Assembly: GCF_001428865.1 (NCBI RefSeq)
Contig: NZ_LMIV01000001.1
Coordinates: forward strand, 2,231,997 to 2,295,996
Source of the DNA: Sphingomonas sp. Root241
Lineage (GTDB): Bacteria > Pseudomonadota > Alphaproteobacteria > Sphingomonadales > Sphingomonadaceae
Direction of reading: 5' to 3'
DNA: 64,000 nt
In this document: positions 25,823-35,171 of the stretch, piece after piece
Position numbering within the stretch: position 1 is the first letter of the stretch
Layout: each line of letters begins with the position of its first letter
Notes under the pieces: model-generated
What the model saw: the letters and a program-made list of their open reading frames with translations, nothing else
What the model was told of the DNA's origin: nothing
The model's database searches: none
Position numbers and translations under genes: made by a program

Positions 25823-27204
25823 CAGGCCATCGCCCTTTCCGCCAATGCCGCCACGACCGTCGAGAGACGCACGCCGTTCGAGCCTTTCACGAGGACCGCA
25901 TCGCCCGGCGCCAGCACGGCATGAAGCCGTTCGCGCGCGGTTGCGGCGTCGGGCACATGGACGAATTCCACTTTGCCCTCAAGCGCATTCGCCAGCGCGC
26001 CCATCGCCCCGCCGACGAGGATGGCATAGCCGACCCCCGCCGCCGCGATCGGCTCGGCGAGCCCCGCGTGAAACGTGTCCGAATGTTCTCCCAGCTCGCG
26101 CATCTCGCCGAGCACCGCGATTTTCCGGCCCGGCTCGTTGGCGAGGACGGCGAGCGTCGCACGCATCGAGGCGGGGTTGGCATTGTAGCTCTCGTCGATC
26201 ACCAGCGCTTCGCCGTCCGGCAATTCGGCCATGAAGCGCGCGCCGCGCCCCGCGAGCCCGCCCATCTCGGCGAGCGCGAGGCCCGCCATTTCGAGGTCGC
26301 CGCCCGCTGCGTCGACCGCCGCGAGGATCGCCATCGCGTTCGACACCCAATGCTCGCCCGGCTGTGCGATGGTGAAGCTCAACTCGCGCGCATCGAAGCG
26401 CGCCGTGACGAAGGTCCCGCCGGTGCGCGTCCGCATCCGCTCGACCGCGCGGAAATCGGCGCCGTCGTTCAGCCCGAAGGTGACGATCTTCGCCGCAAAG
26501 GGTCTGGCCGCCGCGACCAGCCGGTCGCGATGCGGGCTGTCGAACGGCACGATCGCGGTTCCGCCGGGCTCGAGCCCCTGGAATATCTCGCCTTTGGCGT
26601 CGGCGATCGCCTCTTCGCTGGCGAAGAAGCCCATATGCGCCGGCGCTATCGTTGTGATCATCGCGACATGCGGCCGCACCAGCCGGGTGAGCTGCGCCAG
26701 CTCGCCCGCGTGGTTCATCCCCATCTCGAACACGCCGAACCGCGCGTCGCGCGGCATGCGGGCGAGGCTCAAGGGCACGCCGGTATGGTTGTTGTAGCTT
26801 TTCACCGAACGATGCGCGCAGCCTGGGTCAACCCGGTCGAGCGCGGCGAACAAAGCTTCCTTGGTGCCGGTCTTGCCCACCGATCCCGTGACGCCGATCA
26901 CCTTGCCGTTCATGCGGGCGCGGGCCGCGGTGCCGAGCGCGTCGAGCGCGGCGGTCGTGTCGGCGACGCGGACATGCGGGTGCGGAGTCGGCTCGGACAC
27001 CACGGCCCCGGCCGCGCCCTGCGCAAACGCCTGGTCGAGAAAGCGATGCCCGTCGGTGGTCTCGCCCTGCAAGGCGAGGAACAGGTCGCCGGGGCCCACT
27101 TCGCGGGAGTCGAAGGTCACGCCCGAAACGTCGAATGCCACCGAGGGCTGGCCGCCGGTGGCGCTGGCGATTTCGTCGGAGGTCCAGAGCGTCACGTCGC
27201 GCAT
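25822..27204 (-). CDS. murF: UDP-N-acetylmuramoyl-tripeptide--D-alanyl-D-alanine ligase
   Basis: A 460-residue Mur ligase that completes the pentapeptide by adding D-Ala-D-Ala. Family features are [22 protein letters not shown] (two motifs of the N-terminal domain), the P-loop [17 protein letters not shown] (about residues 102-118), [33 protein letters not shown] and [14 protein letters not shown]. It starts at ATG 27204, overlapping the end of murE by 13 bases. Confidence 0.97.
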   Translation of the reverse strand: MRDVTLWTSDEIASATGGQPSVAFDVSGVTFDSREVGPGDLFLALQGETTDGHRFLDQAFAQGAAGAVVSEPTPHPHVRVADTTAALDALGTAARARMNGKVIGVTGSVGKTGTKEALFAALDRVDPGCAHRSVKSYNNHTGVPLSLARMPRDARFGVFEMGMNHAGELAQLTRLVRPHVAMITTIAPAHMGFFASEEAIADAKGEIFQGLEPGGTAIVPFDSPHRDRLVAAARPFAAKIVTFGLNDGADFRAVERMRTRTGGTFVTARFDARELSFTIAQPGEHWVSNAMAILAAVDAAGGDLEMAGLALAEMGGLAGRGARFMAELPDGEALVIDESYNANPASMRATLAVLANEPGRKIAVLGEMRELGEHSDTFHAGLAEPIAAAGVGYAILVGGAMGALANALEGKVEFVHVPDAATARERLHAVLAPGDAVLVKGSNGVRLSTVVAALAERAMA

Positions 27205-28607
27205 TCCCGGGCAACGCTCACGTCGTCGAAAGGAAGCACGCGATCGCCGACGATCTGGCCCTGTTCGTGCCCCTTGCCCGCGATCAACACGATATCCGCG
27301 GCTTCCGCCATCGTGACCGCCGCCGCGATCGCCTCGCGCCGGCCCCCGATCTCGGTCGCGTCCGGCGCCCCCTCGAGCACTTCGGCGCGGATCGCCGCCG
27401 GATCCTCGCCGCGCGGATTGTCGTCGGTGACGATCACCACGTCCGCACCCGCCGCCGCGGCCTGCCCCATCGGCTCGCGCTTGCCGGTGTCGCGGTCGCC
27501 GCCGGCGCCGAAGACGAGGATCAGCCGGCCGCTGGTATGCGGCTTGAGCGCCGCGATCGCCGCCTCCAGCGCATCCGGCGTATGCGCGTAATCGACGTAA
27601 ACCGGTGCGCCGCTGCGCGTGATCACCGCGCGCTCGAGCCGTCCGCGGACCGGCTGCAGCCGCGCGAGATTGGCCAGCGTCGCGGCCACGTCGCCGCCCG
27701 TCGCGATCACCAGCCCCGCCGCGGTCAGCGCGTTTGCTGCCTGATAGTCGCCGATCAGCGGCAGCATCACCTTGTGTGTCGCGCCTCCCGCCTCGATCGT
27801 CAGCCCCTGCCCCAGCAAGGTCGGATCGCGTGCCACCAGCTTGAGCGTCTCGCCATGCTCGCCCACCGTGATCAGCTTGTTGCCACGCATCCGGGCGAGC
27901 TCTTCCACGCGCATCGCATGCGGATCGTCGGCCCAGACCACCGCGGCGCCGTCCATGTCGAGCACATCGGCGAACAGCCGGAGCTTGGCATGGAAATAGG
28001 CCGCCATGTCGCCATGATAATCGAGATGGTCGCGGCTTAGATTGGTGAACGCCGCCGCGCGCACCGGCAGCCCTTCGGTGCGATATTGCGAGAGCCCGTG
28101 CGACGACGCCTCGAACGCGACGTGCGTCACCCCTTCGCGGGCGAGCCCGGCGACGTTGGCGAGAAAGGTGACGACGTCGGGCGTGGTCAGGCCCGTCGAA
28201 ACGGTATCATCGGACGTGGTCACGCCCAACGTCCCGATCGATGCCGCGTGCTGCCCCGCCATTCGCCACAGCTGGCGCGTCATCTCGACGGTCGAGGTTT
28301 TGCCGTTTGTGCCGGTCACCGCCACGGCGGTCTCGGGGAACGGCGCGAAGAACCTGGCTGCCAGCCGCGCGAAGCGCTCGCGCGGGTTCACATCGGCGAT
28401 GTGCAGCGCACCTTCGACCACTGCCTCGGGCCGCGCGACGATCGCCACCGCACCGGCCTTCACCGCTGCGGGAATGAAGTCCTCGCCATTGACCCGCGCG
28501 CCCTCGAACGCACCGAACACGGTTCCCGGAGCGACCTTGCGGTGATCGATCGCGAACCCGGTGACGACGGCGCTTTCCTCTCCGCCGGTCAGCGCGCCGA
28601 GTCTCAT
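27192..28607 (-). CDS. murE: UDP-N-acetylmuramoyl-tripeptide synthetase MurE, meso-DAP type
   Basis: A 471-residue Mur ligase adding the third stem residue. The P-loop is VTGTNGKTSTVEMTRQ, followed by FEASSHGLSQYR and NLSRDHLDYHGDM. The C-terminal DDNPRGEDP holds the DNPR signature of enzymes that use meso-diaminopimelate rather than lysine. The start is ATG 28607, overlapping the ftsI stop (ATGA); the frame stays open to 28751 but that part belongs to ftsI in another frame. Confidence 0.97.
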   Translation of the reverse strand: MRLGALTGGEESAVVTGFAIDHRKVAPGTVFGAFEGARVNGEDFIPAAVKAGAVAIVARPEAVVEGALHIADVNPRERFARLAARFFAPFPETAVAVTGTNGKTSTVEMTRQLWRMAGQHAASIGTLGVTTSDDTVSTGLTTPDVVTFLANVAGLAREGVTHVAFEASSHGLSQYRTEGLPVRAAAFTNLSRDHLDYHGDMAAYFHAKLRLFADVLDMDGAAVVWADDPHAMRVEELARMRGNKLITVGEHGETLKLVARDPTLLGQGLTIEAGGATHKVMLPLIGDYQAANALTAAGLVIATGGDVAATLANLARLQPVRGRLERAVITRSGAPVYVDYAHTPDALEAAIAALKPHTSGRLILVFGAGGDRDTGKREPMGQAAAAGADVVIVTDDNPRGEDPAAIRAEVLEGAPDATEIGGRREAIAAAVTMAEAADIVLIAGKGHEQGQIVGDRVLPFDDVSVARECAT

Positions 28608-30313
28608 TCGGCGCCCAGCTTGGGATCGGGTCCCGTCCAGATCAGCGGGAGCAATTCGCGCTCGTCGATGTCGCGGCCGGCGTTGGGCGTGACGCCGAGC
28701 AGCGTCCCGGTGCGGCTGACCACACGGGATACGACGGGAGCGGCGGTCCACGCGGCGGTGGTGCGGTACACTCCCTTTTGGGGATTTGCCTTGGGCGAAT
28801 CGAGCATGGCGACCATCACATAGCGCGGTGCGTCGATCGGGAAAGCCGCCGCGAAGGTCGAGACGTTGCGATGCTTGTCATAGCCGCCACCCGAAGCCGC
28901 CTCGGCGGTGCCGGTCTTGCCCGCGATCCGGAAGCCGGGTGCCTCGCCCTTGCGGCCGGTGCCCTTGAGCACGATCAGCCGTAGCAACTGGCGCATCCGC
29001 GCGCTGGTCGATTCCTGCAGCGCGCGTTCCCCGGCCGGAACCTTGTTCGGATCGATCTTGAGCAACGTCGTCGGGCGCAGGATGCCGCCGTTGACCAGAG
29101 TCGCATAGGCATTGGCGAGATGGAGCGGCGTCACTGCGATGCCATGGCCGTACGCCGTGGTCATCACCGTTATCCGGCCCCAGTAACTCGGCCAGAGCGG
29201 CTTTGCGCCGCCCACTTCGATGCCGGGGCGGCGATCGAAGCCCAGCCGGCGGAACATATTCTGCAGCTTTTCGGCGCCGAGCTCGTCCGCGATCCGCGCG
29301 GTGGCGATGTTCGACGAATAGACCAGGGTCTCCGGGATGTTCAGCCAGCGAAACTGTTCGTCGCCCGGATCGTCGTGGATCATGAAGCGCCCGACCTGGA
29401 GCGGCCGTGTCGCGTCGAAGCGCCGCGCCATGTTGGTGATCGTCCCCGAATCGATCGCCGCCGCCACGGCGAGCGGTTTGAAGGTCGAGCCGAGCTCATA
29501 GACGCTCTGCGTCACGTTGTTCGGCGGCGCCGCGCCTCCGAGTGCATTGGGGTTGAAGCTCGGCAGCGACGTCATCGCGAGCACTTCGCCGGTGTGCACG
29601 TCGAGAATCACGCCTGCCGCGCCGCGCGCCTGCAGGTCGGTCATCGCCCGGCCGAGTTCGTTCTCGAGCGCCGCCTGCACCCGCGTGTCGATCGACAGCG
29701 CCACCGGCGCGCCGCGTTTCGCCGGATCGGTCAGTTGGCGGTCGAGTACCTTCTCCATTCCCGACACGCCCGCGCCTTTGGCGTCGAGAAAGCCGAGAAT
29801 GTGCGCGGCCATCGTCGATTGCGGATAGAGCCGGTCCGGCTCGCGCTGGAATTCCATGCCCGGCTCGCCGAGCGCGTTCACGGCCGTCACCAGCTCGGGC
29901 ATCGCCCGGCGCTTCAGATAGGCGAAGCTGCCGCCCGAATTGAGCAAGGCGTAATAATGGGAGGCACTCTGCTCGGGGATCAGCTCCGCGAGCTTCTGCG
30001 CCAGCGCGGCCTTGTCGCCGATGACCTGGTTGGGGTGCACGGCAATGGACCATGCGTCGATGCTGCGCGCGAGCGGCGCGCCGTTACGGTCGACGATGTC
30101 GCCGCGCGGCGGGATCAATGCCAGTCCGATGTCGCGCGCGACGGCGGGTTCGGCCCACAGCGCCAGTAGCGCCAGCTTGCCGATCACCACCAGCATGCCG
30201 AAGCCGAACAGCAGCGAAAGCACCATCAGTCGCAGCTGGGCAATGGCGACGAGCGCCTGACGGGCACCGCCCGTACGACCCTGCCGGGTCGGCGGGGCGA
30301 CGACGACGATCAA
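28604..30313 (-). CDS. ftsI: Peptidoglycan transpeptidase FtsI (PBP3)
   Basis: A 569-residue septal transpeptidase. A short basic N-terminus leads to one membrane helix (LMVLSLLFGFGMLVVIGKLA), a pedestal domain (PPRGDIVDRNGAPLA), and the transpeptidase domain with all three active-site motifs: the acylated serine in GSTFKPLA, SSN in VYSSNIATA, and KTG in IAGKTGTAEA. The start is inferred at TTG 30313 because it overlaps the ftsL stop (TTGA), the pattern used throughout this cluster; no ATG or GTG lies near, and the much longer upstream frame is not protein-like. Confidence 0.94.
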   Translation of the reverse strand: MIVVVAPPTRQGRTGGARQALVAIAQLRLMVLSLLFGFGMLVVIGKLALLALWAEPAVARDIGLALIPPRGDIVDRNGAPLARSIDAWSIAVHPNQVIGDKAALAQKLAELIPEQSASHYYALLNSGGSFAYLKRRAMPELVTAVNALGEPGMEFQREPDRLYPQSTMAAHILGFLDAKGAGVSGMEKVLDRQLTDPAKRGAPVALSIDTRVQAALENELGRAMTDLQARGAAGVILDVHTGEVLAMTSLPSFNPNALGGAAPPNNVTQSVYELGSTFKPLAVAAAIDSGTITNMARRFDATRPLQVGRFMIHDDPGDEQFRWLNIPETLVYSSNIATARIADELGAEKLQNMFRRLGFDRRPGIEVGGAKPLWPSYWGRITVMTTAYGHGIAVTPLHLANAYATLVNGGILRPTTLLKIDPNKVPAGERALQESTSARMRQLLRLIVLKGTGRKGEAPGFRIAGKTGTAEAASGGGYDKHRNVSTFAAAFPIDAPRYVMVAMLDSPKANPQKGVYRTTAAWTAAPVVSRVVSRTGTLLGVTPNAGRDIDERELLPLIWTGPDPKLGAE

Positions 30314-30873
30314 CGCAGCGCCAATTTCTCGCGCTTCGCCAGCTTCCGCAGATCGTCCATCGTCGAAGCGCTCAATACGCCGCGATCCACCGAGGCGATC
30401 GCCTGGCGGTCTGCCTTCTTCATCAGCTTGCGAAGCTCCGTGTCCTGCTGCGCGACGCTCTTCGTGGCGGCAGCCTGCGGGGCCTCCTGCACCGGATTGG
30501 TCACTTGCGCCACTGCCACGGCGGCGACCTGCGCGGCGGGTGCGCCAGCCGGCACCACCAATGCGGCGGTCTGAATGTCGGCCGGCTGGCCGAGGCTCGC
30601 CAGTGCGGTCTCGCTCGCCAGATACTGCTGCGCCACCGGCGCGGCCAGCGCCAGCACTTCGCCGTTCCAGCGCTCGAGCTGGGCGAGGTTGGCGCGCGTG
30701 TTGAACTCGGTCTCGAGGCCGCGGATGTCGCGCTGCGCCCGGACGATCGCCAGCTTGGTCGCTTCGAGTTTCGCCCGTTCGGCCGCGCCATGCGAATTGA
30801 CGAGGTAGCATGCCGGCGCCACGACAACGCCGCACAGGAACCACCCCAGCCCCTTGAAGCCCTGCACTGCCAT
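30310..30873 (-). CDS. ftsL: Cell division protein FtsL-like
   Basis: A 187-residue bitopic protein with an N-terminal membrane helix (about residues 8-25, GLGWFLCGVVVAPACYLV) and then a coiled-coil-prone segment (AERAKLEATKLAIVRAQRDI, then RGLETEFNTRANLAQLERWN), as in FtsL, which forms a trimer with FtsB and FtsQ. It is longer than E. coli FtsL because of an Ala/Pro-rich and basic tail. Assignment rests on topology and position between rsmH and ftsI, since FtsL is weakly conserved. The ATG overlaps the rsmH stop (TGATG). Confidence 0.88.
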   Translation of the reverse strand: MAVQGFKGLGWFLCGVVVAPACYLVNSHGAAERAKLEATKLAIVRAQRDIRGLETEFNTRANLAQLERWNGEVLALAAPVAQQYLASETALASLGQPADIQTAALVVPAGAPAAQVAAVAVAQVTNPVQEAPQAAATKSVAQQDTELRKLMKKADRQAIASVDRGVLSASTMDDLRKLAKREKLALR

Positions 30874-31817
30874 CAGTTCACTCCCTCACTGCCCCATGGC
30901 GCCGCGGCCGTCCGACGCGCCACGCGCAGCGTCGCAGACCGGGCGCGCGGGTTACGCGCTACTTCCGCCTCGCCGGGCCGGACGGCCTTGGCGGGGGTCT
31001 CAAAACTCGGCGCAGCCCTGGGGCCTGCCATCGGACGATGCCGCGAACCGGCGGGCTCGCTGCCGCTACGCTCGCGCAGGAACCGCTTCACCATGCGGTC
31101 CTCGAGCGAGTGGAAAGTGACCACCGCCAGTCGGCCTCCAGGCTTGAGCACGCGCTCGGCCGCAGCCAGCCCTTCCGCGAGCTCGTCGAGTTCGCGGTTG
31201 AGGTGGATTCGGATCGCCTGAAAGGTCCGGGTGGCCGGGTCCTTCTTGTCGTAGTGTTTATGGTTTAATGATTTTCTAACCACGTTGGCGAGTTCGGAAG
31301 TCCGCTTAAGGGGTCGTGCGGAGACGATCGCACGCGCGACTCGGCGGGACTTCGGCTCCTCGCCAAAGTTAAATAAAACGTTAGCGATCTCTTCTTCTTC
31401 GGCGGTGTTCAGCCACTCCTCGGCAGTCATCCCCGACTGGCTCATCCGCATGTCGAGCGGCCCGTCGGTCTGGAAGCTGAAACCGCGATCGGCCTGGTCG
31501 AGCTGCATCGACGAGACGCCGATATCCATCGTCACACCGTCGACCGGCACCAGCCCGCGGCGTGTCAATTCGCCTTCCATCTGGCTGAACGGCGCCTCGA
31601 TCAGGATCAGTCTTCCGTCCGCCTTCGTAACGAGGGTTTGGCCGCCCTCGATCGCCTGGGGGTCGCGATCGAAGGCGGCCACCTCGGCACCCCGCTCGAG
31701 GATGGCTTCGGTGTAGCCGCCCGCGCCGAACGTCGCGTCGACATGGCGCTCGCCGGGCACGACGGCGAGGCTCTCGACCACTTCGTCGAGCAGCACGGGA
31801 ATGTGGGGCGCGCTCAC
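30873..31817 (-). CDS. rsmH: 16S rRNA (cytosine-1402 N4)-methyltransferase
   Basis: A 314-residue SAM-dependent methyltransferase (formerly MraW). Motifs: [10 protein letters not shown] at the N-terminus, [15 protein letters not shown] for SAM binding, [55 protein letters not shown] and [15 protein letters not shown]. The start is GTG 31817, overlapping the mraZ stop (GTGA). Part of the gene (31255-31395) uses AT-rich codons that are rare in this window, including two TTA and one AGA. Confidence 0.96.
   Translation of the reverse strand: MSAPHIPVLLDEVVESLAVVPGERHVDATFGAGGYTEAILERGAEVAAFDRDPQAIEGGQTLVTKADGRLILIEAPFSQMEGELTRRGLVPVDGVTMDIGVSSMQLDQADRGFSFQTDGPLDMRMSQSGMTAEEWLNTAEEEEIANVLFNFGEEPKSRRVARAIVSARPLKRTSELANVVRKSLNHKHYDKKDPATRTFQAIRIHLNRELDELAEGLAAAERVLKPGGRLAVVTFHSLEDRMVKRFLRERSGSEPAGSRHRPMAGPRAAPSFETPAKAVRPGEAEVARNPRARSATLRVARRTAAAPWGSEGVN
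31262..31395 (-). other. AT-rich rare-codon patch inside rsmH
   Basis: Two short stretches (about 31262-31283 and 31365-31390) have AT-rich codons such as TTA, AGA, AAA, TCA and TTT in an otherwise very GC-rich gene, although the encoded residues ([21 protein letters not shown], split, and [11 protein letters not shown]) are normal for RsmH. On the minus strand 31265-31279 reads TTAG-N7-TTAA, one base from the CtrA full site TTAA-N7-TTAA. The patch could be an internal promoter or binding site for the downstream division genes, or a translational pause. Confidence 0.4.
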
Positions 31818-32320
31818 AGCTTCACGCCCTTTGATTGGCAAAGATATTCGCAGATCTCGCGAAGGCCGGGATCGGCATTGTCGTCGGCGAGCAGCACTTC
31901 GGGCGCCCAGACGTCGAACGTCTCGCCGCTGCCGTTGAAGAACGCCCATTTGCCGATCTTCGCCTTCATCCGGAAAAAGGGCGGAATCACGAACCGGCCG
32001 CTGTCGTCGAAAGGCGCCTTCTCGACGAGACCGAAGGCGCGGCGCTTGGCGCGCGTATCGGCATCCTCGCCGCGATCCGCCGCAAGCTGCTCCTTGCGAT
32101 CGAGCCGGTCGTATTTCTCCTTCGACCAGCTCAGATCGTGCGCGGAGAGGCACGGATCCTCCGGGTGGAGGCCCACAACGATCTGGCGGATGTCGGAATT
32201 GCGCTCGGCGGCGGCGCGCAGGTCTGCGGGAATGGCGACGCGACCCTTCAGGTCCACCGCCTGGAGCGCAAATCCTTCGAAGAGCTCCCTATCCGCCACG
32301 CCCAAACCCCTTTTGGGCAC
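31814..32320 (-). CDS. mraZ: Transcriptional regulator MraZ
   Basis: A 168-residue AbrB-fold protein with two SpoVT/AbrB-like halves: [20 protein letters not shown] (about residues 17-36) and [20 protein letters not shown] (about 104-123). MraZ rings bind repeats ahead of their own gene and repress the dcw operon. The start is GTG 32320; an in-frame GTG eight codons on (VADRELF) is equally plausible. It is the first gene of the cluster, and candidate boxes lie 125-158 bases upstream. Confidence 0.94.
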   Translation of the reverse strand: MPKRGLGVADRELFEGFALQAVDLKGRVAIPADLRAAAERNSDIRQIVVGLHPEDPCLSAHDLSWSKEKYDRLDRKEQLAADRGEDADTRAKRRAFGLVEKAPFDDSGRFVIPPFFRMKAKIGKWAFFNGSGETFDVWAPEVLLADDNADPGLREICEYLCQSKGVKL

Positions 32321-32444
32321 GCCTTCCCCGTGTCCGGAATCGCGGTTTCCCGGCTGGTCCTCCGGTGTTCGATCTCACGGTGAAAAGGGACGTGCCCCCT
32401 TAGCCGTCATGTTTGATCACAAAAGCGGCCGGGACACAACGGGT

Positions 32445-32478
32445 AAAGTGGGGATTAGACGGGAATTTCCCCCACTTT
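32445..32478 (-). promoter_or_regulatory. Candidate MraZ operator upstream of the dcw cluster
   Basis: Inverted repeat AAAGTGGGG (32445-32453) and CCCCACTTT (32470-32478) around a 16-base centre that contains a further GGGAA/TTCCC. The GTGGGG-type boxes recur about every 10 bases, as in MraZ-binding repeats of other bacteria, which use short TGGGA-like boxes. It lies in the 414-base spacer 32321-32734, which shows no gene otherwise. Confidence 0.55.
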
Positions 32479-32734
32479 GCCCCTAAAAACACAGTTGTTT
32501 TTCCTATAGGCGCTATATGTTCTTTATTTGTACTTACAGCGACATGCTGCGCGACCGGGCAAGCGCGCAAATGTGCCCACAAGCGGAGGATTTCGGATTT
32601 TCTATTGGATTACAGGCTATTGATCGGAAATAGCGCAGGGGAATTGCGCGATCGCGCGTCTAATCGGGCCAAATCACATTCGACTGGCGACTCATGCGCA
32701 AGGCAGTCTTCCCCGCGCTGCCCGCTATATCCCG

Positions 32735-33028
32735 TCAGTTCGCCGGGGTGTCGTCCGGCGCATCGGTAGAGGAGGTGCTCGGCGCGACGCCCAGCTCGGC
32801 GAGCGGCTCGTCCTTTTCCTTCTCGCCCGCAAGGTTGACGGGTTCCACAACCATATTGGCGACCACTGCCGAATTAGGGGCTCCGACGGCCGACACCGGC
32901 TCGTCACGATTGGCGGAGGAAAAGATCGCGGTGGCCAATCCGATCAACACAAGAACCATCGCCAGCCCGGTCATACCGACCCGGACACGCTGCATCGCCT
33001 GCTGTGAGTCTTGCGATCCCGACTTCAT
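32735..33028 (-). CDS. Small single-pass membrane protein, unknown
   Basis: A 97-residue protein starting MKSGSQDSQQAMQRVRVGM, with one membrane helix (about residues 16-37, RVGMTGLAMVLVLIGLATAIF) and a disordered acidic, Ser/Thr/Pro-rich outer tail. An ATG 24 bases earlier (33052, MRYIYATA) is an alternative start; neither has a clear ribosome site. It follows the cysteine synthase gene on the same strand. The family is not recognised. Confidence 0.65.
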   Translation of the reverse strand: MKSGSQDSQQAMQRVRVGMTGLAMVLVLIGLATAIFSSANRDEPVSAVGAPNSAVVANMVVEPVNLAGEKEKDEPLAELGVAPSTSSTDAPDDTPAN

Positions 33029-33078
33029 AGCTGTGGCATAAATGTAACGCATCGCCACGCCCGTGTCGAGGCGGACGG

Positions 33079-34071
33079 TCAGGCGGCGTCGAGCCACTCC
33101 GGCACGGGCAGCCCCTTCGAACGCAACCAGGCGCCATTGTACAGGGTCGAGAGGTAGCGGAAGCCGGTGTCGCACAGGATCGTCGCGATCCGCTTGCCCG
33201 GCCCCAGCTGCTTCGCCAGCCGCACCGCGCCGGCGACGTTGATCCCCGAGGAGAGCCCGAGGCACAGCCCCTCCTCCTTGAGCAGCCGCTCGACCCATTC
33301 GAGCCCTTCCTCGTCGGAGATGCGGAATTGGGTGTCGACCGGCGCGCCTTCCAAATTGCCGGTGATCCGCCCCTGCCCAATCCCTTCAGCCACCGAAGAG
33401 CCTTCGGACCGCAGCTCGCCGCAGGCGTAATAGTCGTAGAGCGCCGCGCCATGAGGATCGCTGAGCGCGATGCAGACCTGCTCGTCCTTGGCTTTGAGCC
33501 CCAGCCCCACGCCTGCCAGCGTGCCCCCGGTGCCCACCGAGCAAGTGAACCCGTCGATCCGGCCCTCCATCTGGGTCCAGATCTCCTCGGCGGTGCCGAC
33601 GATGTGCGCGCGGCGATTGGCGATATTGTCGAACTGGTTGGCCCAGATCGCGTTGGGCGTCTCCTCGGCGATGCGGCGCGAGGTGTGCACGAAATGCCCC
33701 GGGTTCGAATAAGGCGCCGCCGGGACCAGCACGAGCTCCGCGCCGAGCGCGCGCAGCGTATCCATCTTCTCGCGGCTCTGCGTCTCGGGCATGACGATGA
33801 TCGTCTTGTAGCCCTTGGCATTGGCGACCAGCGCAAGCCCGATCCCGGTATTGCCCGCGGTGCCCTCGACGATCGTCCCGCCGGGCGCGATCGCCTCGCG
33901 CTCCTCGGCATCCTGGACGATGAACAAGGCCGCCCGGTCCTTCACCGACGCCCCCGGATTGGCGAATTCGCATTTGCCGAAGATGTCGCAGCCGGTCGCC
34001 TCGCTAGGCCCCTTCAGCCGCACCAGCGGAGTGTTGCCGATCAGGGCCAGCGTATCGGATGTCACATGCAT
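33079..34071 (-). CDS. Cysteine synthase A-like enzyme
   Basis: A 330-residue fold type II PLP enzyme that should form cysteine from O-acetylserine and sulfide. The PLP lysine lies in NPGASVKDRAA (Lys44), the phosphate/substrate loop is EGTAGNTGIGLALVA (the common CysK form is EPTSGNTG), and the glycine loop is SVGTGGTLAGVGLGLK. The EGTAGNTG variant and slightly longer length fit a CysK-like subgroup rather than classical CysK, so no symbol is given. The start is ATG 34071 (MHVTSDTLALIGNTPLVRL). Confidence 0.9.
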   Translation of the reverse strand: MHVTSDTLALIGNTPLVRLKGPSEATGCDIFGKCEFANPGASVKDRAALFIVQDAEEREAIAPGGTIVEGTAGNTGIGLALVANAKGYKTIIVMPETQSREKMDTLRALGAELVLVPAAPYSNPGHFVHTSRRIAEETPNAIWANQFDNIANRRAHIVGTAEEIWTQMEGRIDGFTCSVGTGGTLAGVGLGLKAKDEQVCIALSDPHGAALYDYYACGELRSEGSSVAEGIGQGRITGNLEGAPVDTQFRISDEEGLEWVERLLKEEGLCLGLSSGINVAGAVRLAKQLGPGKRIATILCDTGFRYLSTLYNGAWLRSKGLPVPEWLDAA

Positions 34072-34117
34072 AACGACTAGATAGGGGCGTCCGGCCCCGC
34101 ACCGCAAGCAAGCGAAA

Positions 34118-34447
34118 CTATACGGATACGCCGGCCTGCTTGAGATGCGGCTCCAGCCGCCCGCTCAGCCACAGGAAGAACATCCGGTAATCCGAGAAAA
34201 GCGACCAGAGCGGATAGGTGAAAGTCGCCGGCCGGTTCTTCTCGACTCCGAAATGCGCGCCCCAGGCGAAGCCGTAGCCCGCCAGCGGTACCAGCACCCA
34301 CCACCAGCCGCCCTGCATCAGCGCGATGGCGAGGAACACGAAGGTCAGCGCGGTCCCGATATAATGCAGCCGCCGCGTCTCGGGCTTCGCATGCTCGCGC
34401 AGATAATAAGGCCAGAAATCGCCATAGCGGGTGATCGTGCGCGCCAT
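34118..34447 (-). CDS. DUF962/Mpo1-like membrane protein
   Basis: A 109-residue protein with two or three membrane helices and the DUF962 signature: WPYYLREHAKPETRRLHYIG at the start and HFGVEKNRPATFTYPLWSLF with FSDYRMFFLW at the end. In yeast the family member Mpo1 is an Fe(II) dioxygenase of 2-hydroxy fatty acid alpha-oxidation, with histidines as ligands; histidines are present at matching places (HYIGT, AHFGVEKN). Sphingomonads make 2-hydroxy fatty acids for sphingolipids, so such a role is plausible but inferred. It is a single gene, divergent from vapB. Confidence 0.85.
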   Translation of the reverse strand: MARTITRYGDFWPYYLREHAKPETRRLHYIGTALTFVFLAIALMQGGWWWVLVPLAGYGFAWGAHFGVEKNRPATFTYPLWSLFSDYRMFFLWLSGRLEPHLKQAGVSV

Positions 34448-34515
34448 GGCCGTGATGCTACGCTTGTTTCGCGCCGGCGCAAGCTATGGTAGAGTGTCAC
34501 GCAACGGAGGTAGAA

Positions 34516-34785
34516 ATGGGTGTGCAGCTGAACATCAAGGATGCCGAGACGATCCGCCTCGCCCGCGCGCTGGCGGAGATGACCGGCCAACCGATCACCC
34601 AAGCGATCCGCGTAGCGCTCGAACGCGAGCTGCAAGAGCTCGACCGCGCGAAGGAGGAACGGCTCACGAAGTTGCGCAGCATCGTCAAGGAGGCGCGCGC
34701 GCTCTGGAAGCCGGAATTTGAAGGCGAAGAGCTATCGATCACCCATGCCGACCATCTCTACGACGAGCGCGGCCTGCCCAAGTGA
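34516..34785 (+). CDS. vapB: VapB-family antitoxin
   Basis: An 89-residue antitoxin of the PSK/VapB type: GVQLNIKDAETIRLARALAE then MTGQPITQAIRVALEREL form a ribbon-helix-helix-like DNA-binding part, followed by a charged helix and a C-terminal toxin-wrapping tail (FEGEELSITHADHLYDERGLPK, split). The start is ATG 34516 with GGAGG at 34506-34510; an upstream in-frame start exists but lacks a ribosome site. The stop overlaps the vapC start (GTGA). Confidence 0.9.
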   Translation: MGVQLNIKDAETIRLARALAEMTGQPITQAIRVALERELQELDRAKEERLTKLRSIVKEARALWKPEFEGEELSITHADHLYDERGLPK

Positions 34786-35171
34786 TCGTCGACACGTCGG
34801 CCATCGTGGCGATCCTGCGTGCCGAAAAGGAAGCGGATGACTTTCTCCTCGCACTCGACGCGAGCCGGCCCGCAAAAATCTCGGCCGGCTCCTGGATCGA
34901 GCTGGGAGCAGTGCTTTCGGGCTTCGGCATATCCAGTCTCGAAGCGCAGTTGCTCGAGCTCAAGAAAACCGCCGGCATCCAGATCATGCCAGTGACCGAG
35001 GAACAGGCCGAAATCGGGCGCCGCGCCTATGCAATTTTCGGCAAGGGAAACCACCCTGCCCGCCTCAACTTCGGCGATTGTTTTGCCTACGCGCTCGCCA
35101 AGGCTACCGGCGAGTCCTTGCTCTTCAAGGGCAAGGACTTCGCCCACACAGACATAACGCCGGCCGCGTGA
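34782..35171 (+). CDS. vapC: VapC-family ribonuclease toxin (PIN domain)
   Basis: A 129-residue PIN-domain protein. The four acidic metal ligands can be seen: Asp4 in MIVDTSAIVAIL, Glu in GSWIELGAVL, Asp in NFGDCFAYALA and a late Asp in FKGKDF. VapC toxins cut tRNA or rRNA. It starts with GTG 34782 inside the vapB stop, and its own stop overlaps the start of the DNA glycosylase gene (GTGA), making a three-gene coupled unit. Confidence 0.93.
   Translation: MIVDTSAIVAILRAEKEADDFLLALDASRPAKISAGSWIELGAVLSGFGISSLEAQLLELKKTAGIQIMPVTEEQAEIGRRAYAIFGKGNHPARLNFGDCFAYALAKATGESLLFKGKDFAHTDITPAA

Noticed and set aside
32400..32582. A 60-codon frame in the mraZ upstream region
   Set aside because: It covers the candidate MraZ operator, lacks a ribosome site and has no protein character.
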